NCBI RefSeq assembly: GCF_022605165.1
Contig: NC_063075.1
Location: 992,001-1,056,000 of the forward strand
Reading direction: 5' to 3'
From: Purpureocillium takamizusanense
Lineage: Eukaryota; Ascomycota; Sordariomycetes; Hypocreales; Ophiocordycipitaceae
Length of the DNA stretch: 64,000 nt
In this document: in pieces, positions 11,041-22,100 of the stretch
Layout of the letters: each line of letters starts with the position of its first letter
How positions within the stretch are numbered: the stretch's first letter is position 1
Notes under the pieces: generated by a model
What the model saw: the letters and a program-made list of their open reading frames with translations, nothing else
Told to the model about the DNA's origin: nothing
The model's database searches: none
Made by a program: the position numbers and the translations under genes

Positions 11041-12008
11041 AGAACCTTGAGTAAAAGTATCTGCACTTCCATGAGCGGGTGTGCTTTTTTTTCTTGTATC
11101 ACCCTTATGCAAAGTAAAACCTTGGCCTTCAACGGCAGAATGGCGGAGATGGGAAGAACTTCAACGTTCTTCTTGGGTATTTTGCAATGTGCTGCTCGCA
11201 TATTAGTTACAACATAGATTGGAATATATGACTTTGTTTCGCGAATTGAAGTTCGGCGCATAGCTTGGCAGCAGCCACTCCATGTCGATCACTTCATGCA
11301 GTCCACGACAGTGTATACTGCATTCGGTGGCTTGACCATCGAATGGTCTAGGCATAGATAATGTCACAAGATAGAATCGCTATTGGTAGTCGTCATATTC
11401 AGCCGTAGCTCGCAGGACATTGGTTCTTCGCTGGCGTCGGATATCGGTACCAGCCCCTCTGGATATCTCGGCATCTCACATTTAGCGCCAGATGGGCGCT
11501 TCGGGCAATGATTGGCAGGCGCGGCATCGCGGCTTATACTTGCAAGTAGGAATCCTGACTCCTGGTGCTACGATCTGGGTCACAGTTGGAATGCGTGTGA
11601 CGGCTGCCGTAAGTGTAACGGTCGAGGGGCTGTGCAGCCAGGGACGGGGCCCTTCGGCAGCCAACTGGAGATGCTCTGCACGCGCCCCTTGTGCACTGCC
11701 GGCACTGCTTACGGTTTGAACGCGTACGTCGGTCTTGTTCTTGAAGCATCGCAACGTTGTTCAGCGTTTATGAGGACATGAGAGTCACTCGGTGCGGCCC
11801 AGGGCCGGTATAAATCGTGACCCTGGGCCACTTGCTACCATTGATCGCGGGATGTAGTAAATGTAAACCAGTTTCCACTCCCTCAATTGTCTTGTGGTCG
11901 CACAGCTCCTCCGATCTGCGATTCAGCTCCTGTATTCTACCGCCTCCCGATCGATACGAACACCGTCGGGGCCATCACATCAAATCCTTGTACAACGAAA
12001 TTACCGCC
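11041..12008. other. Intergenic stretch with TATA box near its end
   Basis: Nearly 1 kb between the Fet4-like gene and the small membrane protein. Frames at 11482-11754 occur on both strands and look accidental. The only recognisable element is the TATA box at 11809-11815. Confidence 0.5.
11809..11815 (+). promoter_or_regulatory. TATA box of the small PPxY membrane protein gene
   Basis: TATAAAT follows GGGCCGG and lies about 195 bases before the ATG at 12009. That spacing would give a 5' UTR of roughly 160 bases and supports 12009, not an ATG further upstream, as the start of translation. Confidence 0.45.
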
Positions 12009-12227
12009 ATGGGTGCCGTTGGAGCCGCAATCAAGTTCATCGCCATACCCATCGTCCTGGTTGTTCTCGCCGCGTTCCTCATCATATTCTTTCGTACCAG
12101 AAAGCGTCGAGCCAAGGACATTGAACAGGCCGAGACGTTTACAGAATACCGGCTTCCGCAACCACCTCCACCTACATACAATGGTCCCTCTATTCAGCAG
12201 CCCGCCGGTCCAATGAACCATCCCTGA
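12009..12227 (+). CDS. Small single-pass membrane protein with PPxY motif
   Basis: A 72-residue protein. Residues about 8-30 form one hydrophobic segment (FIAIPIVLVVLAAFLIIFF), followed at once by a basic cluster (RTRKRRAK), which predicts a short outside N-terminus and a cytosolic tail. The tail contains PQPPPPTYN, in which PPTY fits the PPxY motif bound by the WW domains of Rsp5/Nedd4-type ubiquitin ligases. Small membrane proteins of this design act as ligase adaptors in other fungi, so that role is a reasonable but unproven inference. ATG 12009 has a good context (TTACCGCC before it) and a TATA box upstream. The longer frame from 11817 adds a low-complexity leader and is less likely. Confidence 0.6.
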   Translation: MGAVGAAIKFIAIPIVLVVLAAFLIIFFRTRKRRAKDIEQAETFTEYRLPQPPPPTYNGPSIQQPAGPMNHP

Positions 12228-14684
12228 TCTTGATGGTAGCACGACGGTACTTCTATCGAGGTGCGGTTCTTTTTTTTTGGGGGGGGGGGTCGCGTCGTAC
12301 GACATACCTTTTTGGGATTTAACGAGGTTGGCGTAAGGTTCAAGTTGGTCAATTCACTTGGGACCAGAAGCAGAAGGAATCTGTGACGACTGTGTTTTGC
12401 TACTTGGTCAATGTCTGGTGACAGGCTACTTGCTGCGGGCACCGAAGGTCACTATGGTTAAACGCTTGCGCATTCCTTTTGGGACTCATGGCTAGGCAAC
12501 TCGATTCAATACTATGATAAGAAGCCTTGTAGCTGCGTGTTCGACGTTGCACGAATATATTGGCGCCCGTCTCTGCTTTTGGTAAATCACTGACGTCCTA
12601 CGACATCTCTAGTCTGGGCTTGTACCAGTGGATTTCACGTTACTGTGGCTGGTCAAAAGCAAGATTGAGCACATGATACACATTGAACGCTGCACGTACC
12701 TCGAGTATTGTGCATTTACGTTACATTTAACATGTCCATTTCCCGCATTAGCTGCCCGGTTTAAGACTCATCAGCGTCGGAACTACGTATACCGCGCCGG
12801 TGGGCACGAGCTGTCCTGCGAGATGCTGCCGCCGTCTGGTACATGCAGATCAGAAGCGGAACACATTGCAAGGCTTCTGCGCTAGCGCTGACTAGACCGA
12901 ATGGCTCTGATCTAACTATGACAAGGGACCGATTGCGTCAAGTATCAGGCTTTGCAAGGCTACGAGATGGATGTAATAGTAGGCGGCCAAAATTGCGGCT
13001 AGCTCGTACGCATTTGATGTCGTCACTCGCCAGTTAGGCTCGGACGAGCGCCTATAAAGCCCATCGCAGGATCAACGCCCGCGCACGACGTATGGGCCGC
13101 AATTACCTTGCCTATATAGACCACGAGTTGGGTCAGGGGTGGACGCTGTTCCACCCTCAAAGTAACACGTGAACGGGGCGGGCTACCCCAGATTATAGCA
13201 TCAAGAGAGAGCACTGAGTTGAGGAACGCTCGGACGCCTAGATGGGTATCTCTTGGTCCACAGAAGGCTCGGTCGGGCGTAACTTTATCCCTAGAGGCTG
13301 TTTCGAGTACGGCCAGCCGCAGATGAGAGATGGCCAAACGAATGTCGGTTCGACAATGAATACGAATGGACCCCTGTTCCTGGCCGGCCAGATTGACCGG
13401 TTTGGGAGAATCGAGCTGAAGCGAAGTCGTGCAACCTCTTGCTCGTTCCGATATTAACCGGGCAAGACGAGCGATATGCATGTGTACTACTACATGGAGA
13501 AAGCAAAAGAAGAAAAAACCCTTTAATGAAACTCCTCCGGTGACGGTACATGTAGCACGTCAGGCCGACGACCCGAGGGACAGCGCGCGCGAATTAATCT
13601 GTTTTGACCAAGTGAGGCGGCACCAATGTCTGGTGCGAACCCGCGGCCTTGGTGGGAGCGATGTCGTGATATTCGTGATGCGGTGCGTCATGGCGCTATA
13701 GTGGGTGGCACGACTGCGACGTCGTCACTCTGGCACAGCGTCCGCGTGGGCCCCCGGCAGCGAACCCATGTCTAGTCGACGCAGCTCCTGCCTATTGCTG
13801 GTTGGTAGGGGATAGGGCAGACTAGTAGTGCCAGCAACACTGTTTGAAGCATTAAACCTGCCCGTTGGTAGGTTCTTTCGCAGACCAACTGAGCGGCAGA
13901 GAGACCATGGTGCTATAAGCGGTCCGAGACTAACTAAGCGGCTGTCTAAAGAACTACTAATGGGTACTTAGCAGACAGACGCGTCCATATTGCTATCTGC
14001 GGCGCCGGCAGCTTCTATTCGCACCCACACCAATTGATAACAAGCTCTCCACGGCCCGCCCACCACCTGCCGCCACCACTCCACTTCGGTTGGAGTCTGT
14101 GGTATGGCTGCAACATTATATGACGTGTGACAAATACTTTAATAGCTCCAGCATCATATTTCCTCGACGGCGTGACCTCGAGTTGACCATGTTCACGGTG
14201 TATTAAGCATCATCCAGACCTCATGATGGTGGCCACAACATGAAGGACCAGACCGCGTCATGTCATTGATCTGAGCTACTTACATATGAGCTTGTATGCA
14301 CCGGCGGCATTCCTCTAATAACATTAACACTAGCTCACTAAATCTGGAGCTGCAGGAACTAAGTTATCGGGCTAGAGACCTCCATTGGAAGACTGGATGT
14401 AGCCCGCGGGCTGGAGCCGCCAATGCAGGTAGGGATTCGCCTCGATGCAGATAGTAAACACGCAACGGGCGGCCGTGAATCGGCAGCCCTAGCAACCACC
14501 GTCGATGCCACAGATGGTCGACCGGCAAACTTACATGTACCATGACCGCGTCGGTTCCCGCCTGGACAGTCGGAACGTCGGCGGCCCTTGCTGGGACATC
14601 CCCTCTTCATCCTCCCGCTTCGTCCCGTGATGCAGTGACGGCGACGTACTTAATAGACGACCTCTTCCCGTCCCGAGTGTTACA
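12228..14684. other. Gene-poor stretch
   Basis: About 2.5 kb with no supported gene. A mixed T-run/G-run lies at 12271-12289. Frames such as 13023-13481 and 14359-14610 have no domain, no signal sequence and no splice support. The part at 13800-14000 has several direct repeats of short words but I could not pair terminal repeats. Confidence 0.5.
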
Positions 14685-17069
14685 ATGAACTCGAAGATCA
14701 AAGAGCCACAACGTCAACTAGCATCTGAGCGCAAGCAACCACCCGCTGGCCTGAACAGTGTCCCGCCGTCGAGACACTTTGTGCTACGCAGGGCGCTCGT
14801 CACAATGGGCCTCCCTGTCCTTCTCCTCTCGGCACTCTTCCTGGCCTTCAACGCGATCCATGTCTCCGCGGATGATATCACCGCGTCCGGCGGCCATGGC
14901 AAGCCCAACTTCATCTTCATCATGACGGACGACCAGGACCTGCACCTCAATTCGCTCGACTACCAGCCGCTGCTCAAGAAGCACTTTACCGACAAGGGCA
15001 CCCTCTTTAAGAAGCATTTCTGCACCGTATCCCTGTGCTGCCCCTCGCGTGTGTCGCTGCTCACTGGCAAGGCTGCGCACAACACCAACGTCACCGATGT
15101 CAGCACTGTAAGTCTTCCTCTTTGCTGAACATTGTATACCTCGCGGTACGAGCACGTTGCTGACACAAGGACGTTCTAGCCTTATGGTAAGATGGAAAGA
15201 CGCCAACATACCTGCGATCTGTCGTACTGATGGGGATCCATGTAGGCGGCTACAACAAGTTTGTCGCCGAGGGCCTCAATGACAAGTACCTCCCCGTCTG
15301 GCTGCAGGCGGCGGGCTACAACACCTACTACACCGGAAAGCTCATGAACGGCCACACCATCCGGACCTACAACAAGCCAGTGGCCAAGGGCTGGACTAGA
15401 TCCGACTGTACGCGAGCGCCTCCCCTTCCCCTCCCCCTTCCCCTCCCCCTTCCCCTTCCATGACCAATGCACCTGCCGTGGCAAACCAACTCATTGAAAC
15501 TCACTCTGCGACTCACAAGTCCTCATCGACCCCAACACGTATCGCTACTTCAACGCGTCGACAGTCCTCGACAACGGCGAGTTCCAATTCAACCCAGGCA
15601 AGTATTCCACCGACCTCGTCTCCAATCGGGCCGTCGAGTTCCTGGGCAACGCCATCGACGCCAAGAAGCCCTTCTTCCTCGGCGTCACGCCCATTGGGCC
15701 TCACGCGGAGACGGTCCTCGATGAGGGCGGCGGCGCCAAATTCCTGGCCCCGATCCCGGCAGACCGCCACAAGGACCTCTTCCCGCACGCCAAGGTCCCT
15801 CGCGGAGGCAATTTTAACCCCAATCAGGTACGTATGGCAAAGATGGGGTGGTATGACTGCAAAGTCTGCTACGCAACATGATGGGTTCAACTCTGAGCTG
15901 CCAGTGCAAAGACCCTTGACGGCTGACTTGACCTGATTCAAAACACACGCGCAGCCCGGCGCCGTCAGCTTCTTCGACATTCCCAAGCTCACAGACGACC
16001 AAGTCAAGTACAACGACAACTTCTACCGCCGGCGCGTGCAATCCCTACAGGCCGTCGACGAACTGGTCGACAACATCGTCACCAAGCTCGAGGCTCACCC
16101 CGACGTCCTCGCCAACACGTACCTGTTCTACACATCCGACAACGGCTACCATATCAGCAACCACCGCCTGCCCCCGGGCAAGACGTGCAGCAGGGAGGAG
16201 GACATCAACATCCCCTTCATCGCGCGCGGGCCCGGCATCGCCGCCGGCAAGGTCGCCTCGTTCCCGACCTCGCACACGGACCTCGTGCCCACCTTCTTTG
16301 AGCTCGCCGGCATCCCGCTGCACGACGACTTTGACGGCATCCCGATCCCGTTGACGCAAAAGAGTCTGCAACACAACAAGGCCAAGCATGAGCACGTTAA
16401 TGTAGAGTTTTGGGGCTCCGGACTGGGTGAGGGCACCGCTTTCCCCAACTTGAGTACGCCCCCCCCCCCCTCCTTCTCAGTCTGCTTTGGGTGTGGTGTT
16501 GGGGCGAGAGGCTCGCAGGCTCAGTGGGTATTGACGAGAAAACGTAGGCAACAAATTTACCCAAAACACGTACAAGACGGTGCGTGTCGTCGGCGGCGAG
16601 TACGACTTCTCCTACAGCGTCTGGTGCACCAGCGAGCACGAGCTGTACAACATCAAGGTAAGCGCGCGCGCCGTTCAGCACGCCTGCGTGGCTTCAGATG
16701 CTGAACTCTTCGCAGGACGACCCCGCGCAGTTGAAGAACCTGTACGGTGCCAAGGGAAAGACCTCTGGCTTCCCCATCCCAGAGCTCACGGCCCGCCTCG
16801 ACGCCCTGCTGCTGACGCTCAAGAGCTGCAAGGGCAAGGCCTGCCGGGAGCCGTGGCAGACGCTCTTCCCCAAGGGCAACGTCAAGAACCTGCGTCAGGC
16901 TCTCGACAGGCGCTACGATCACTTCTTCCTGCACGAGCAGGAAAAGGTCACCTTTTCGCAGTGCCTGGATGGTTACATCACGTCGGCTGAGGGCGCGCTG
17001 GCGCCCATCCCGTATGGCTCCACTGGAGTAGACGAAGCCCTTGAGGCGCGGTGGGAAGACCTGGTATGA
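14685..17069 (+). CDS. Arylsulfatase, secretory/membrane-anchored
   Basis: Seven exons: 14685-15107, 15180-15186, 15246-15407, 15520-15827, 15955-16453, 16548-16657 and 16716-17069, giving 620 residues with all phases consistent. The sulfatase signature is CCPSRVSLLTGK, in which the Cys of C-x-P-S-R is converted to formylglycine; the metal-binding start FIFIMTDDQD and the later LFYTSDNGYH segment are also present. An N-terminal hydrophobic stretch (LVTMGLPVLLLSALFLAF) preceded by about 40 polar residues is a signal sequence or anchor. The enzyme hydrolyses sulfate esters, in fungi usually for sulfur scavenging. Exon 2 is only seven bases and supplies Pro-Tyr-Gly of the conserved PYGGY block. 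It converges with the Ca2+/H+ exchanger gene. Choline-sulfatase is less likely given the overall pattern. Confidence 0.9.
15180..15186 (+). other. 7-nt micro-exon of the sulfatase gene
   Basis: CCTTATG sits between an acceptor (GTTCTAG, intron 15108-15179) and a donor (GTAAGA, intron 15187-15245). With it the protein reads VSTPYGGYNKF; without it the frame into exon 3 is lost. Fungal sulfatases carry a P-Y-G-G-Y block at this place. Confidence 0.8.
15420..15459 (+). repeat. CCCCTT-type pyrimidine repeat in a sulfatase intron
   Basis: An impure repeat of C4-5T2 units lying wholly inside intron 15408-15519. It provides a very long pyrimidine tract upstream of the acceptor and is likely to vary in length between strains. 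Confidence 0.85.
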
Positions 17070-17329
17070 GTGTCACGAAGGGAGCGAGGAGGCGCGGGCG
17101 ATTTGAACCACTGTTGCGATCCATGATGAGATACGAGTTACTAGATACGAAAAATGCATGTAGATGCCAGCTATACTCCGAGTATGCGCGCTCTTCAAGA
17201 CGAGGTGATTCTGATGATGGTACTGTCGAAATGCTCACCCACTAGCTGTCGGTGCAAAATACGCCCCAAGTCTTATCACGAGCATACAATGTCAGCAACA
17301 GCCTGCAGCGAGATTTCAATGACATTGAC

Positions 17330-19503
17330 TTACCCAATGATGACGTAGCAGGCACACATGAGCCCGCCCTTGAGCCCGCTCAACCTCAAGCTCCCGCCGG
17401 CGTCGTTCAACACCAGCAAGTTGACCAGCAGCACGCCTCCCAGAAGTGTTGCCATCTCGAAAAAGTTAAAGACCAGCGCGAGGTCCTTGCCGAGCGCCCA
17501 GCCGGCGAGTACCGTCAGGGGCGTGACGCACAGCGCAATTTGGATCGCTGAGCCCACGGCCACGGCAAGCGCGAGGTCCATCTTGTCCCGCGTGGCGACG
17601 GCGACCACGGTGACGTACTCTGCGACGTTGCCGACGATGGGGAGGATGATGAGGCCTATGACCGAGGACGAGAGGCTGGTCTGGCTGGTGACTTCGTCAA
17701 TGGTCCCAACGAGGAACTCGGCGCAGAGGGACATGAGGGCCGATGAGACGACGAGCACCGCTATGGAGATGACGACCTCGGCAGAGGCCGAAGGCCGTGG
17801 CCCGTCCATCGCTGACGATGCGGTCCCGAGATCTACCGACGCTTCGCGATCCTGGCGATGGGAATCGCGGAGCATGTGCAGGGTTGTTAAGTTGGAGCGG
17901 GAGAAGCCTCTGTTCAGGGACGACTCGCGGCTCATGCGCCGCCCTCGGCTGACCGAAGACAATGATCTAGAATGCATGCGGGACCGAATGAGCGGCTGGT
18001 GCGAGTTGGGGCGCGACCAGACGCTGTCCGAGTCGCAGCTGCGGCGCTCGCGATAGTCGGACGGCGGGTAGTCCTCCGACTCGGGGGGCTGGAGCGTCCC
18101 CAACTCTATTCGGCTCACGCTAGGCTTCTGAGACAGAGAACTGCCAGATGGGCCCTCGTCAGCGAAGCGAATGGTGCGTGGCGGCAGGATCTGCGACCCG
18201 GACACGGGTTGAGGCATGGGCTGAGGATGACGGCCATAGGGATGGGACGACTGGGCCGAGTGCGTGCTTTCTAGGTCCGAGTCGTCCGAGGGCACGGTGC
18301 CAGTATGGTTGCGGGAGCCGGAGCGGAGCTCGTGAACGACGTAAATGGCGTAGATTGCCAGGACCAGAATGCACGACACTCGGCTCATGTGCAGGCTCGC
18401 GGCATTGGTGCCCTTGGCCGGGTCAAAGGTGTAGTCGAACGCGGTCTATATTGATTAGCCGCCGATTCAGGGGGGAAAGGGAAGAAAGGGCTGGTGTAAC
18501 CTACTGGCACGAGAAAGACAAAGACGGAGACAAACAAGAGGCACGCGAGCAGCTGTGCCTCCGCCGTGTTGTACGTCGGGTCGCAGTTGAGGATACTCCC
18601 TGCCACGAGGGCAGAACCCAGGATGAGGAGCATGTTGACGAGAATCGACCCCAGGATGGAGGCCCGGACGATTTCAACTTGGTTGTTTCGAAGCGCAACA
18701 CTGCGCTGTGTGTCAGTGACACGGGTAGAGGTCACGAGCCATCGTCATTGACCCCAAGGCTTTGGATGAGACTTACACGCTTTGAGACAATGTTAGCAAT
18801 GGTCGACGCGCCAGTGTCTCTCGGGCCACTTACAAGAGGATCAGCTCAACCAGATTGCCGAGGCTGATGTTCAGCAACGCTCCGATGGTGTCGCCTGCGT
18901 GCACCGCGATTCTCTCCGTTGCGTCCGTCAGCAGCACCGAGAGCGGCACGACGGCGATGGAGTTGGAGGCGAAGACAAAGAGCGGGCTCTGCCTCGCATG
19001 GACGCTGAGCAGAGCTACCGGCAAGAACACGAGGAGCGAATTCAGCCATGACGAGAAGATGATGTCTCGCAGCAAGCCAAGGTAGGCGCCCACTCGCCCG
19101 AGTTGACCGCCGTGGTGCTCGGTGACGATGTCCGGGCTGCCAAACTGGTGGAGGGCCTCAAACTCGGGGGATTCGGACGCGCCGCAGAGGCTGTCCACCC
19201 GCGAGGCCCAGGTCTCGATGAATCGCAATAAAGCATCTGATGAAGCCCGTTAGCGGTCAGACAAAGACATGGAACACGGACCGACCACTCGTCACCTTTC
19301 ATCGGGATGTTTAGGATGGAGCCGAGTCCTCCCTTGGGCTCGCCCTCGACGATATCAGCGTCTCTCCCGGGATCGTGCTGGCTGCATAAACCGTCGCCGT
19401 CCGAACAGTCGCCGTCGCCGCCGCCGTCGTCACTGCCAGCCGCACTGCCAATGTCGTTTGCCTGAGCATCGCACCGGAGACTTGCCGAGGTGGCTGCTTC
19501 CAT
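17330..19503 (-). CDS. Vacuolar Ca2+/H+ exchanger, CAX/Vcx1 family
   Basis: Five exons on the minus strand, 19503-19296, 19236-18834, 18779-18777, 18700-18505 and 18445-17330, encode 641 residues. The two alpha repeats of the CAX family are clear: GNLVELI followed by ASILGSILVNMLLILG, and GNVAEYVTVVAVATRDKMDLALAVAVGSAIQIAL. The protein moves Ca2+ into the vacuole in exchange for H+. Between helices 6 and 7 it carries a very long hydrophilic Ser/Arg-rich loop of about 170 residues, and the N-terminus is acidic and low complexity. The third exon is only three bases. ATG 19503 is the first in-frame ATG. The last codon GGG is followed by TAA inside GGGTAAGTC, which also looks like a splice donor, so a further 3' exon cannot be excluded. 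Confidence 0.88.
18777..18779 (-). other. 3-nt micro-exon of the Ca2+/H+ exchanger gene
   Basis: CGT on the minus strand lies between a complete intron (18780-18833: GTAAGT, GCTAAC branch site, CAAAG) and another complete intron (18701-18776: GTAAGT, CACTGAC branch site, GCGCAG). Including it gives VELILFVVALRNN, the same spacing as yeast Vcx1 VELIVSIIALKK; skipping it removes one residue from the helix but keeps the frame. Confidence 0.72.
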
Positions 19504-21178
19504 GTAGCTGGGGGAAAGGGGGGGCCTAGACTGATTTGGGAGAGTTGAAAGAAGCCGTTGGCTCGCTGGAGAGTCGGGGCGCAGCGAGGCGGTGCAAGGC
19601 AAGGCAAGGCAAGTCGATTCAGGGGGGAGGTAGGACGGGCAACGGAGAGGACAGGGACAGGGCGATCGGTGGTGACGTTTCGGGCGAGGGTGGGACAAGC
19701 GAGCCCGGAGGAGGATGGCGTTGGTGACACCTACGAGCGCTCGTACGTCTCTGTACTTTGCACGTACGAACGTACAGCACAGCACTCGGTACGCAGGCTG
19801 AACAGAGATGGGACACGGGCGCGGGCAAATGTCGCAGCAGAAATGGAGCAGGGAGCCGCCCGCGAACGATAATAAGACCGCGCATGTCTTTATTGGATTA
19901 TGCTTATACCTGTGTCACCCCGGGGGGAAGCTCAGCTCTCAGCAGCTCCCCACGTATCGAGCGAGCTCACGCGACTAGGGTCGCACGAGCAACGCCTGTC
20001 TGGGCACCAACAGCCCGGGGAGGAGGCGGAGGAAGCCCGCCATGTCGACACCAGGCCTGGGCGATGCTGGACAGCGGCAGGCATATGCAAGCGAGCGTAC
20101 TTCGTACACAAGCACGGCGCCCGCGAGGACGAAGAGAAGAGGGGGGGCGCACATCCCAGCGCGTCTGGCGCTGAGGGATTTTTGACGATGCTCGAGACGG
20201 CGAGATGATGGATGACGGGAGGGCGGGTGGATGAATTCGCCAAAGGGGGGGGAGGGAGTGGGCACTGGGTGAGCAGCAGCGTGATGAGGGAAAAAAAGGT
20301 GACCCTTCTTCCCTCATCACCTCGCCTCGAATTAGCTTGTGTTGTTGGTTTGCTCTGACTTGAACATGTACCTTGGTACTTATTACCGGATCCCGGGCGT
20401 TGCTGTTCCGGCAGGCTAATAGCAAATGGGAGGAGGCCACGCCCGACCCCAGGTCGTTTCGGCCGGCCGGGCGGACGACCAAGGGTCCACGGTACTTGTA
20501 GCTTACCAGGTCCTTAGAGACAGGCGCTACAGGCGCTGGACCGGAGGTACCATTGCCCACTGGTAGCCCTGATGGCGCTGTACTTGGCCCCCTCCACCCT
20601 GCGACTCGCTGACTTGGCGCCCGACCCGCGTCCGGCGCGGGTACAGCCGCTGTACCGTGCTAGAAGCCGCAACCTCTTGCACGCAGAGAGTCTCCGTACC
20701 TTGGGCCAGCCGGCCGCTCAACACCTCGCGTCCAGCATCACGAGCCGCTTTGGGTTGGACTCGTGCCGCAGTTGCGTGGGCTGCCTCCTTCTCCCTCCTC
20801 TCCGCGAGGCGCCCGAGGCGAGGGATTTTTACCGTACGTCATCCCTCATCAAGGGACGAGGAGAACTCCGTATCCCTTTCTCTCTCACTCACTCTCTCTG
20901 TCTCTCGTATTCATCCGAAGGGCCCGCGGGCCCCGTGGCGGTCACGGTCGACGAGGCGCGCTACATTCCACCCTGGCCGACCAACACTCAAGGACCTTCA
21001 ACCGGGCCGTCTGCTTGCCTTCATCGTCATCGTTGTCGTCGTCCTCGTTGTTGCCGCTGCTGCTGTCGTTGCCCCTGCCCACACTCCCAGGCACAACCAA
21101 CAGCCCGTCCCCCCTACCCCATGACACGAGCACGCAAGAGAGAGCAAGAGAGAGAGAGAGCAGGGGTTGAACGAAAGC
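19504..21178. other. Divergent promoter region, no gene seen
   Basis: About 1.7 kb between the exchanger and the GNAT gene. It holds repeated GGCAA (about 19595-19615), G-runs, a CT-rich tract at 20878-20910 and an AG-rich tract just before the GNAT start (21135-21162). Several long frames on both strands are GC-driven shadows. A long 5' UTR for one or both genes is likely. Confidence 0.5.
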
Positions 21179-22100
21179 ATGGGCATCAAGATCCGTCCGG
21201 CCACCCTCCATGACGTCCCCGCCGTCGCCCGGCTCGTCCTCGCGGCCCTGGCGGACGAGTCCCCCTGGCGCGCCTTTGTCCCACGCAAGGCGCAGGGCCG
21301 TGCCGACCTGGTTGAGTATGCCGAGGCCGCGCTGAGGAGCCTCGTCCGCCCTGCCGCGGCGGCAGCTGACTCGGGCGACGACGGCTGCTTCCTGGTTCTG
21401 GAGTTGTCCGGCACCGACGTCGGCTGCCGTGACGGCGGCCCACTCGTCGTCGCCGCCGTCGCGTGGGACGCCCCGGCTCCTGAATCGCGCCTCCGCCGCC
21501 CATCAAAGATGAGTGGCGTCGACGATGACAGTAAGTGCCCGTTGTCACCTATCCCACACCAGATCGATGAATGCACCGCACCGCTCCCGCCATGACGCTG
21601 CAACCCTTCACTTACAACGGTCTTGGCCAGCCACTCATCTGTTCGCTGCAGCCACCACGACTACCACCACCACCACCACCACAAGCTCCGCTGCGTACGA
21701 CGAGGCCACGTTCGCAGACGCCCCCAGCAGCGTCGCGGGTCTCGTGCAGGCCATGGCCAGGGGCAAGACGCAGCGCTTCCTTGGCCATGACCCGTGCCTC
21801 CACCTGCTTCTGCTCGCCACCCGCCCAGACTACCAGCAGCGTGGTTACGGCAAGGCCTTGGCAGCCAAGGCCGTCAGACTCGCCCAGCAGCAGCGCTTGA
21901 CCGTGTGCCTGCAGTCGGCGGCCAGGGGCTACATCCTGTTCTCGGGCCTGGGCTTCGCCGACTTTGGGCCCGTGGCCCTGCCCGCCGATCCCAACAAGGG
22001 TGGCGAGGAACTGATGCTCAAGGCCATGATGCTCAGCCAGGAGCGCGCCCAGAGGCCAGGGTCGTGGATGGAGTCGCTGCTTCGACATGCCTCGCGTTGA
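21179..22100 (+). CDS. GNAT family N-acetyltransferase
   Basis: Two exons, 21179-21530 and 21652-22100, encode 266 residues; the intron (GTAAGT...CTGCAG, 121 nt) splits a Thr codon. The start IKIRPATLHDVPAVARLVLAA is a typical GNAT first strand and helix, and the acetyl-CoA loop is RPDYQQRGYGKAL (Q-x-x-G-Y-G), followed by LGFADFGPVALP. Exon 2 begins with a run of ten Thr codons made by an ACC repeat, in the loop between the two halves of the fold. Acetyl-CoA-dependent acetylation of an amine is expected; substrate unknown. The ATG 21179 follows a purine-rich leader. Confidence 0.85.

Noticed and set aside
13800..14000. Possible ends of a DNA transposon
   Set aside because: Short repeated words are present, but I could not pair inverted repeats or target duplications and no transposase remnant is seen.
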